Origin: an uncultured Erysipelotrichaceae bacterium
GTDB lineage: Bacteria > Bacillota_I > Bacilli_A > Erysipelotrichales > Erysipelotrichaceae
DNA: 10,130 bases
NCBI GenBank assembly: GCA_947575425.1
Contig: CANPNQ010000016.1
Location: forward strand, 1 to 10,130
Direction of reading: 5' to 3'
How positions within the stretch are numbered: position 1 is the first letter of the stretch; the number at the start of each line of letters is the position of its first letter. Made by a program: the position numbers and the translations under genes. The notes below the pieces were generated by a model. It searched no databases, had not been told where the DNA came from, and worked only from the letters and a program-made list of their open reading frames with translations. Shown here in pieces: positions 5,401 through 10,130 of the stretch.

Positions 5401-6927
5401 ACGAAGCCGCCCACAATAACAGGGGTTAAGGATAAGAGTGAATATGCATATTACTACTTACCACGATTTATCCATGTAGAAGATAACGAAAGTGGGGTTG
5501 CGCTGGCTTATTATACAAAAGATGGAGGGGGCGCAAACCAGATTGTGGAAAGCATCGAGGTCATGGGCGTAGGCGCATACAGTGTCTATGCAAAAGATCA
5601 AGTCGGAAATGAGATTACGGTTGCATTTAAGATCGTACCATTGCCAAGCATCGAAGAAATCGATGGAAGCGATGAATCAAAAGAGATCATTGATCAGGTC
5701 ATCAAAGAATTAGAAGAAATAAAGGATCAGATAGATAAGACAGAAAAGGAAGAATATGAAAAGTGGATAGAGGATGCCTTGGAAAAGTGGGAAAGCCAGC
5801 GCAAGAAGGTAATTGAGACAGACGATAAGAGTGCGAGGGTAGAAGGAGTAGGAGATACCAGCTTTGATCCGAAGCTGGAATTGATTGTCGATGATATCAC
5901 GGACAGCAGCGTGCCACAGCTTCCCCGTAAGGCGATCCATGTCTATGATGTATACTTACAAAAGGGAAATGTAAAGGTACAGCCGGATGGCAGTATCAAG
6001 GTATATCTGCCCTATGAGGAAGAAGAAGCGCCGATCGTATATCAGATTGACGAAAAGGATCGTGTCAGTGAGTTGAAGGTAGAAAAAGAAGGCAATTATG
6101 TGACCTTTGTGACAGATACACTGTATAAATATGCGATTTCCAATACCGCACAGGAAGAAAATGACAACCGCTGTCCGTTGGATGGGATAGAGATCAATAT
6201 TGATTCCGATGGCGATGGATCCCCTGATGTGAATGTGGATCTGGATGGAGATTGCAAGGCGGATATCAACATCGACACGGATGGGGATGGACAACCGGAT
6301 GTTGACATTGATACAGATCTGGATGGCAAAGCGGATTATAACATTGACATTGATGGCGATGGAAAGCCGGATATCAACATCGGACCGATCAATGAACCGT
6401 TCCACCCAAGTGTTTGTAAAACGGTAAATGGAGTGCATTATTGCAGCGACCCCTATCGCAAACCGTATTTGAATATAGATACGGATGGCGATGGACGTCC
6501 GGATCTCAACCTTGATTTGGATGGTGATCAAGAAGCCGATCTCAATATTGATGTGGACGGTGATCTGATTCCCGATCTGGATATCGACAGCGATGGGGAT
6601 GGAAAGGCCGATATCGACAGCGATCATGATGGCAAAGCGGACCGCAATCTCTTGAAGCTTGACGCATGGACGCCGGATAAGAATGTGGATGGAAAAATCG
6701 CTTATGATACGATGAGTGATCTGCTGTCTCGTCTGCGTGACAATACCGGAGGCTCAGTCAATAATGGCTTTGGCGATCAAAGTGGAACAAATAGCGGCGG
6801 CGCTAGTACCGGAGATGTACAGAAACCGTATGTTTGGTGGATCTTTGTCCTGATCAATCTCATTGTGATGCTTTTGAGCTATCGCAAGGTGAAACGGGAA
6901 AAGCAAGATAGGATGATCAGGAAATAG
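2410..6927 (+). CDS. giant multidomain calcium-repeat surface protein
   Basis: A 1505-residue protein. Residues 1-28 form a signal peptide or anchor (basic start, hydrophobic 9-24). Residues about 40-250 are an unrecognised N-terminal domain. From about 258 to 1077 come roughly eight beta-sandwich modules: cadherin-like ones (258-357, 358-474, 478-590) and bacterial Ig-like ones whose borders show KTDPTI (678), VEKPIAP (889) and TKPPTI (998). Residues 1082-1137 form a charged helix, and 1138-1245 a beta domain. Calcium-type repeats occupy 1263-1322 and 1355-1412. A Gly/Ser/Asn-rich linker leads to STGD (1466-1469), a membrane span (1475-1491) and a basic tail; no LPxTG is present. This is the layout of a surface adhesin or stalk. 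The start is set by GAGGTG 6 nt upstream. It lies after the membrane-linked sigma factor and ends at a strong terminator. The ligand is unknown. Confidence 0.85.
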   Translation: MKGKVSKFFVGLLALVGIIFVYLFNSDALYINMNDETKAAGISYPNSVGGYTNYINLNGLDFWPVYIQEDKIYLKTSNGGTGADYVGDVSQGSHPTVNNEAFKTAFMEKVNSKYGGDSEKAIYEILGSQVPTLRIASTDDFNIVRQNMIDGGFLINPPSLEEMCTEDGMKTSGGLRYKEILFTHDSDSSAYMYNTSLSGWTFLIPNSSGGDPYVVNYASRVGSKQFKYTVSLGATLSSYRPALIIELPLDPVKSVIDIFYNSNNTPHISGTPSASKNTVLGTVSANPDQPFPIPTYTIEEGSDKFSINENNEVIINVDNIAAGTYTFTVKAHQESFNSVGEVNLISTTFTVVIESPYKQINDLNFMSDNGKDPLYLDTNVDAGRIGTVTPTYGNGTESGYGVRYDLTSTKGSNDNSYFSIDNNGVLSITSKLTDARTYQVEVTAYETDNSSGSAVDVSGRSYTKVFSFEVLPKPSMPITGITFTPNYPSGKTEWSFGDTGINASGELTGSLSFSGGTSGVVGSNGKDYQKWEIVDASGNVISDSSFEIVNNELHARKQIAIGTYTLRVKVTDNESETLTQSITITVSQASNIDITDKSAFYEFRLSDGSIADITKWQKENIIIHPKHATYSQMKVDSGSFLSGDQTYTKEGSNSVTLQFQRSGGALTNPVNETLKIDKTDPTITKVEFAEIGGNAQSEGSGIFQYMMKNGADIHIGASDNQSGIAGYKVTVTPLLDNGNIDTSKTPLVYDTPSNASTFTYSITNQGKYLVEIEVTDASGRTKSYPAKRLRISNAQISLFVSGYLNNQISQPYDGSQWTNQSITLKLKASDQSQLSDPQISFDNVSFQPMVNGEYTIPATSSIPNQTYYFKAINANGETITTSMSIKLDVEKPIAPTITFALKTQGRMERLLRMITFDHMFAQEQRATFASTDATSGIDHYEYRVTRMDQDGNAMGNAVSGKGENYDLMKDRSYRIEVSAYDRAGNVSEMTIRTVMIDTKPPTITGVKDKSEYAYYYLPRFIHVEDNESGVALAYYTKDGGGANQIVESIEVMGVGAYSVYAKDQVGNEITVAFKIVPLPSIEEIDGSDESKEIIDQVIKELEEIKDQIDKTEKEEYEKWIEDALEKWESQRKKVIETDDKSARVEGVGDTSFDPKLELIVDDITDSSVPQLPRKAIHVYDVYLQKGNVKVQPDGSIKVYLPYEEEEAPIVYQIDEKDRVSELKVEKEGNYVTFVTDTLYKYAISNTAQEENDNRCPLDGIEINIDSDGDGSPDVNVDLDGDCKADINIDTDGDGQPDVDIDTDLDGKADYNIDIDGDGKPDINIGPINEPFHPSVCKTVNGVHYCSDPYRKPYLNIDTDGDGRPDLNLDLDGDQEADLNIDVDGDLIPDLDIDSDGDGKADIDSDHDGKADRNLLKLDAWTPDKNVDGKIAYDTMSDLLSRLRDNTGGSVNNGFGDQSGTNSGGASTGDVQKPYVWWIFVLINLIVMLLSYRKVKREKQDRMIRK
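6196..6645 (+). repeat. 12-residue (36-nt) calcium-loop repeat array with insert
   Basis: Five exact-length repeats lie at 6196-6375 and four more at 6472-6615, followed by a 10-residue remnant to 6645. The protein consensus is [ND]-I-D-x-D-G-D-x-x-[PA]-D-[ILV]. The alternating Asp residues match calcium-binding loops of the thrombospondin type 3/EF-hand-like kind. Between the blocks are about 32 residues containing CKTVNGVHYC, whose two cysteines could close a disulfide loop. Repeats differ in DNA sequence, so this is an old array rather than a recent expansion. Confidence 0.85.
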
Positions 6928-6963
6928 CTACTTATCATGCGCATAAGCAAGGTTTTATAGAGA

Positions 6964-6991
6964 AGAGGACAGAGCATGATCTGTCCTTTTT
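6964..6991 (+). terminator. intrinsic terminator of the surface-protein gene
   Basis: AGGACAGA (6966-6973) pairs perfectly with TCTGTCCT (6980-6987) across a 6-nt loop and is followed by a T-rich tract. It lies about 40 nt after the stop codon at 6927. Confidence 0.88.
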
Positions 6992-7007
6992 CTTATATGT
7001 TAGATTG

Positions 7008-7034
7008 AAAAAGACTATCTTCACGATAGCCTTT
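7008..7034 (-). terminator. intrinsic terminator of the serine hydrolase gene
   Basis: Read on the minus strand, AAAGGCTATC pairs with GATAGTCTTT (one G-U) around a 5-nt loop, then runs into a T tract. It follows the minus-strand gene that ends at 7061, so each of the two convergent genes has its own terminator. Confidence 0.82.
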
Positions 7035-7060
7035 GTTTCATTGCTTGTCTATCTTGTTAT

Positions 7061-7843
7061 TTATTTCTGCTTCAGGTATTCATATGCTAGTTTTCCCAAT
7101 GTCCCCATCAAAGGCTTATTGCCTTTTTTGTTGGGAGAATCATATACAGAGATACCCACATAATAATGCTTATCGCAAATACTCATCACACCGACATCAT
7201 GATTATAATGCTCAAGGTTACCGGTTTTATGTGCATATCTTACCGGTTCATACACATAGCGTAATGCCAAATCCTGATAGCGCTGACGATGCAATATTTC
7301 TATCGCAATTTCACATAACTCTGGTGTTAATAGTTCCTTATGAAACAGTTTGGTAAAGATATGACACATTTCTGCCTGACTGGTATAGTTGTTAAAACCG
7401 TTTTTCACAGCCTCACTATCCAGCATGTATCGCTGTAAGGAAGTCGCGCTGCATTGCAGCTGGTCTTTGATATATGCATTGATCTTATCAAAGGTAAAGG
7501 CTTTTATCAATACATTGGTAGCTGTATTATCAGATTCAATGATCATCCAGTGCAGCAGCTCATACAGGGTGCAACGGATCTCTCCATGTTCAAATACCTT
7601 GGAATCAGAGAGAATATCTGCTTGGCATACAAGAAGCTCGTCTTCTAAGCGGATTTTGTCTTGTTTCACATCATGTAAGACAGCCAATAAGATTGCGACC
7701 TTGATCGTAGAAGCAGATATGATTCTTGTATCGCCATTATGGCGGAAGATGTCAGAGGATTGATCGATGTCCTTGATAATCATTGATACATGCTCATGGG
7801 AATCAGTGATGACTTCCCTCAGTTGGTGGATCAGTTTTTCCAT
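7061..7843 (-). CDS. class A beta-lactamase-related serine hydrolase
   Basis: A 260-residue protein of the serine beta-lactamase/penicillin-binding fold. SASTIK gives the S-x-x-K pair (Ser45, Lys48), SDN lies at 104-106 and KTG at 206-208, in the right order and spacing. The omega-loop region reads MLDSEAVKNGFNNYTS (140-155) and does not show the E-x-x-L-N signature that supplies the deacylating glutamate of classical class A enzymes. The N-terminus has no signal peptide, unlike secreted beta-lactamases, so the protein may be cytoplasmic. These points argue against a typical antibiotic-hydrolysing enzyme; an esterase, peptidase-like or penicillin-binding role is possible. The start at 7843 has AAAGGAG 8 nt upstream (7852-7858 region) and a strong promoter. 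It is transcribed alone, convergent with the surface gene. Confidence 0.85.
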   Translation of the reverse strand: MEKLIHQLREVITDSHEHVSMIIKDIDQSSDIFRHNGDTRIISASTIKVAILLAVLHDVKQDKIRLEDELLVCQADILSDSKVFEHGEIRCTLYELLHWMIIESDNTATNVLIKAFTFDKINAYIKDQLQCSATSLQRYMLDSEAVKNGFNNYTSQAEMCHIFTKLFHKELLTPELCEIAIEILHRQRYQDLALRYVYEPVRYAHKTGNLEHYNHDVGVMSICDKHYYVGISVYDSPNKKGNKPLMGTLGKLAYEYLKQK

Positions 7844-7920
7844 GGTCTATTCTCCTTTTGTGATATGTGGTATTTCTTTTTTGCATAGGAAGAAAAATCC
7901 TTATGTCATGGGATGGCTTC

Positions 7921-7949
7921 ATTATAGAACAAGTGGTGATGTACGTCAA
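7921..7949 (-). promoter_or_regulatory. sigma-A-type promoter of the serine hydrolase gene
   Basis: On the minus strand there is TTGACG (7944-7949), a 17-nt spacer and a perfect TATAAT (7921-7926). The leader would be about 70 nt. It is one of the best promoter matches in the window. Confidence 0.75.
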
Positions 7950-8069
7950 GGATAGAGCGGTAATATTATGGATCCGTTTGGTATTGTTAAGTGAAAACAG
8001 AATAGAGGAGAGCGATGCAGCAAATGGCGAAAAGCGGCACAAATTGAGCGTACTGTGACGATACATGAA

Positions 8070-8099
8070 GCTTCCAATGAATGCATGAGGGATGGAAGC
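8070..8099 (+). other. 7-bp stem hairpin
   Basis: GCTTCCA (8070-8076) pairs with TGGAAGC (8093-8099) around a 16-nt loop in the middle of the divergent intergenic region. No T tract follows on either strand, so it is not a terminator. Significance is unknown. Confidence 0.3.
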
Positions 8100-8295
8100 A
8101 GAGGGGATGATGAAAAGGAGAAGCATCGCTGTTTTTCCGTAATGCTATCTAGCGAATGAGATTGGGGATCATCACCATCACGCAATATCACTGCTTGAGC
8201 GGAAAATCATGCTTTCTATATGCGTCTATGCGTTTGTAAATCATAAGGACAGCACAAACAATAAGAAAGAAATCATATCCATTCATTTTGGTATC

Positions 8296-8324
8296 TATAC
8301 ATTTTTGCTGATTTATCGTATAAT
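8296..8324 (+). promoter_or_regulatory. promoter of the ACT/UPF0210 operon
   Basis: TATACA (8296-8301), a 17-nt spacer and a perfect TATAAT (8319-8324). The leader would be only about 20 nt and contains GGAGG (8340-8344). Confidence 0.65.
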
Positions 8325-8350
8325 TCCCCTAATGGAAATGGAGGATTCAT

Positions 8351-8620
8351 ATGAAAGCAGTGATCAGTGTATTGGGCAAAGATATGGTCGGTATCTTATC
8401 CGATGTCGCTCAAGAATGTGCCATGGCAAACGCGAATATTTTAGAAGTAACGCAGACGATTTTACAGGATATGTTTGCGATGTTTATGATGATTGATATA
8501 TCAGAGCTGAATCAGCCTTTGCATGAATTCAGTGGGCATATGGAAGAAGCAGGGAAGAAAAAGAATTTGGTCATCCATGTGATGCATGAGGATATATTTC
8601 AATCCATGCATCGGATATAG
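8351..8620 (+). CDS. ACT-domain protein, UPF0237 family
   Basis: An 89-residue protein made of a single ACT domain. It opens [20 protein letters not shown], matching the ligand-facing strand-loop-helix of ACT folds, followed by [15 protein letters not shown] domains usually bind amino acids or similar small ligands as dimers and pass the signal to a partner. The length is normal for stand-alone UPF0237 proteins. GGAGG lies 6 nt before the ATG. The gene stops 11 nt before the start of the UPF0210 gene, whose ribosome binding site overlaps this stop codon, so the two are translated from one transcript. The pair is conserved across many bacteria and archaea, which suggests the ACT protein senses a ligand for its partner. 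The ligand is unknown. Confidence 0.92.
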   Translation: MKAVISVLGKDMVGILSDVAQECAMANANILEVTQTILQDMFAMFMMIDISELNQPLHEFSGHMEEAGKKKNLVIHVMHEDIFQSMHRI

Positions 8621-8631
8621 GAGACATGCAT

Positions 8632-9990
8632 ATGATCAATGTAAATGAAATATTGGAAACGATCAAAATGATCGATGAGGAATATTTGGATGTTAGAACG
8701 ATCACCATGGGGATCTCATTGTTGGATTGTGCCGATGCGGATATTGATCGCTCTTGTGAAAAGATTTACGAGAAAATCACAAGGCTGGCAAAGGATTTGG
8801 GGAAAACCGGGGAAGATATAGAAAAGGAATATGGGATTCCCATTATCAACAAACGAATTGCGGTGACGCCGATTGCCATGCTTCTGGGTGTGAGTGGCGG
8901 GGATCCGCTGAAATATGCATTGTGTTTGGAGCGATGTGCGCAAACAGTCGGTGTGAACTTTATCGGTGGATTCAGTGCGTTGGTTCAAAAGGGGTTTTCT
9001 GCCGGAGATCGGGAGCTGATCGAAGCGATACCGCAAGCTTTGGCACAGAGTGATCATGTATGTGCTAGTGTGAATGTTGGTTCTACCAAAGCCGGTATTC
9101 ATATGGATGCGGTGAAGCTGATGGGAGAAAAGATTCAGGAGGCTGCCGAACTGACGAAGGACAGAGAGTGTATCGGTGCGGCAAAATTGGTGGTTTTCTG
9201 CAATGCGCCCGAAGATAACCCATTTATGGCAGGGGCATTTCATGGAGTGGGCGAGGCCGATTGTGTAATCAATGTCGGTGTATCAGGACCCGGAGTGGTG
9301 CGTGCTGCCTTGGCAAAGGCGCCTAAGGATTTACCGATGCATGAATTGGCAGAATTGATCAAGCGAACTGCTTTTAAAATCACTCGTATGGGACAGATGG
9401 TTGGGAAGATTGCTTCCCAGCGTTTAGGGGTACCCTTTGGCATTGTGGATCTCTCGCTTGCGCCGACTCCTGCGATCGGTGACAGCGTCGCCTATATTTT
9501 GGAGGAAATGGGATTACAGACGTGCGGCGCTTATGGGACAACTGCGTGTCTTGCGATGTTAAATGATGCGGTGAAAAAAGGTGGTGTGATGGCTACGAAT
9601 AGTGTGGGAGGACTCTCCGGTGCATTCATCCCCGTGTCGGAGGATGCCGGAATGATTGAGGCGACGCAGAAGGGGATATTGACCTTAGAGAAGCTGGAGG
9701 CTATGACTGCGGTGTGTTCAGTGGGACTGGATATGGTCGTGATCCCGGGAGATGTGGATGCAAGTATTATTTCTGGTATTATTGCGGATGAAGCAGCGAT
9801 TGGTATGGTCAATTCCAAGACGACAGCGGTACGGGTAATCCCTGCGATCGGCAAGCAGGTTGGTGAGGAGCTTTCCTTTGGCGGCTTATTGGGAAAAGGA
9901 CCTGTTATGCGCGTGAACCCGGCCTCCTGTGAAGTCATGATACAGCGTGGCGGAAGGATTCCTGCGCCCTTGCAGGCATTGAAGAATTAG
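8632..9990 (+). CDS. UPF0210 (DUF711) family protein
   Basis: A 452-residue, apparently full-length member of the UPF0210/DUF711 family (PF05167). Recognisable family blocks are [14 protein letters not shown] (20-33), [13 protein letters not shown] (109-121), [16 protein letters not shown] (146-161), [17 protein letters not shown] (189-205) and the C-terminal RGGRIPAP. From memory, a pneumococcal relative has a fold related to pyruvate formate-lyase-like glycyl radical enzymes; no glycyl-radical signature is evident here, and the biochemical role is unsettled. The start at 8632 is chosen over the ATG two codons upstream at 8626 because AGGAG (8619-8623) is 8 nt from 8632 but only 2 nt from 8626, and because family members begin MIN-like. 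It is the second gene of the operon with the ACT protein. The product is probably cytosolic; no membrane spans are seen. Confidence 0.92.
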   Translation: MINVNEILETIKMIDEEYLDVRTITMGISLLDCADADIDRSCEKIYEKITRLAKDLGKTGEDIEKEYGIPIINKRIAVTPIAMLLGVSGGDPLKYALCLERCAQTVGVNFIGGFSALVQKGFSAGDRELIEAIPQALAQSDHVCASVNVGSTKAGIHMDAVKLMGEKIQEAAELTKDRECIGAAKLVVFCNAPEDNPFMAGAFHGVGEADCVINVGVSGPGVVRAALAKAPKDLPMHELAELIKRTAFKITRMGQMVGKIASQRLGVPFGIVDLSLAPTPAIGDSVAYILEEMGLQTCGAYGTTACLAMLNDAVKKGGVMATNSVGGLSGAFIPVSEDAGMIEATQKGILTLEKLEAMTAVCSVGLDMVVIPGDVDASIISGIIADEAAIGMVNSKTTAVRVIPAIGKQVGEELSFGGLLGKGPVMRVNPASCEVMIQRGGRIPAPLQALKN

Positions 9991-10034
9991 AGGAATAATG
10001 AATATAAACCATAAATAAAGGGTGTTTTTTATAA

Positions 10035-10063
10035 TTGTTTCCATTTAGAACCCCTATTATATT
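10035..10063 (+). promoter_or_regulatory. weak promoter-like pair for a gene beyond the window
   Basis: TTGTTT (10035-10040), a 17-nt spacer and TATATT (10058-10063) lie downstream of the UPF0210 gene. The region 9991-10130 is very AT-rich, has no clear terminator hairpin that I can pair convincingly, and no gene start before the window ends. Confidence 0.3.
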
Positions 10064-10130
10064 CTTTCTATGGTGTTAAAGATTTTTGAGCGAATGTGAG
10101 CAAAACGTAAGTCAATATAAACAATTTTAA

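Larger units (their letters stand above)
7844..8350. other. 507-bp intergenic region between divergent genes
   Basis: It carries the serine hydrolase promoter at its left end and the ACT-gene promoter at its right end. The 340 nt between them hold only short frames in several phases without good ribosome binding sites or recognisable products, a hairpin at 8070-8099 and a weak promoter-like pair, TTGAGC (8195-8200) and TATATG (8217-8222), with 16-nt spacing. I see no gene in it. Confidence 0.6.

Noticed and set aside
5956..6627. 223-codon minus-strand frame rich in Ile, Asp and Val
   Set aside because: It is the antisense of the calcium-loop repeat array. The periodic codons of the real gene keep the opposite strand free of stops. 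It has no ribosome binding site and no recognisable product.
7803..8191. Overlapping short frames on both strands in the divergent intergenic region
   Set aside because: They overlap promoters and each other, lack ribosome binding sites and resemble no known protein.
8209..8496. 95-codon plus-strand frame overlapping the start of the ACT gene
   Set aside because: It runs through the operon promoter and over the ACT gene in another frame, with no recognised product.
8626..8631. Two-codon longer start of the UPF0210 gene
   Set aside because: The ribosome binding site would be only 2 nt away. The start at 8632 has 8-nt spacing and matches the family N-terminus.
8716..9938. Minus-strand frames of 67-175 codons within the UPF0210 gene
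   Set aside because: They are shadows of a strongly conserved plus-strand gene, without start signals.
1..10130. CRISPR array, tRNA, rRNA or insertion sequence
   Set aside because: No regularly spaced direct repeats with unique spacers, no cloverleaf-like or rRNA-like segments and no transposase were seen. The only tandem repeat is the coding calcium-loop array.

Overview
The window looks like a low-to-mid GC Bacillota chromosome, most likely a gut member of the Erysipelotrichia/Erysipelotrichaceae. This rests on purine-rich Shine-Dalgarno sites and TTGACA/TATAAT promoters, an AAA-ATPase of the type abundant in gut Firmicutes, a giant surface protein ending in calcium-loop repeats of the form N-I-D-x-D-G-D-G-x-P-D, and the widespread ACT/UPF0210 gene pair. 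The lineage is an inference from gene style, not a database result.

Layout. (1) 1-547, minus: the 5' part of an AAA-ATPase-like gene (PF09820 type), broken by an in-frame TAA at 26-28, after which family-like sequence continues in the same frame to the window edge. (2) 608-1215: a long region without a solid gene, holding a short reading frame with a strong ribosome binding site, two hairpins, two sigma-A-type promoters and several short palindromes. (3) 1216-2205, plus: an ECF-like sigma factor fused to a transmembrane segment and a short extracytoplasmic tail. (4) 2410-6927, plus: a 1505-residue secreted, membrane-anchored multidomain surface protein with tandem beta-sandwich modules, a charged helix, a beta domain and nine full 12-residue calcium-loop repeats split by a cysteine-bearing insert. 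(5) Two back-to-back terminators at 6964-7034 separate it from the convergent minus-strand gene at 7061-7843, a class A beta-lactamase-related serine hydrolase without a signal peptide. (6) 7844-8350: an intergenic stretch carrying the two divergent promoters. (7) 8351-9990, plus: a two-gene operon of a small ACT-domain protein and a UPF0210/DUF711 protein, with its own promoter. (8) 9991-10130: the tail of the window, with a weak promoter-like pair.

How it may work together. The most interesting unit is the sigma factor and the surface protein next to it. The sigma factor has sigma2 and sigma4 domains, then a single membrane span, and no separate anti-sigma gene lies beside it. It could be held at the membrane and released or modulated by an extracellular cue; the adjacent surface protein is the obvious candidate target or signal source. 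This coupling is inferred from architecture and adjacency only. No convincing sigma-A promoter was seen directly upstream of the surface gene, which fits either co-transcription or a dedicated ECF promoter. The ACT/UPF0210 pair and the serine hydrolase look like ordinary housekeeping or accessory neighbours.
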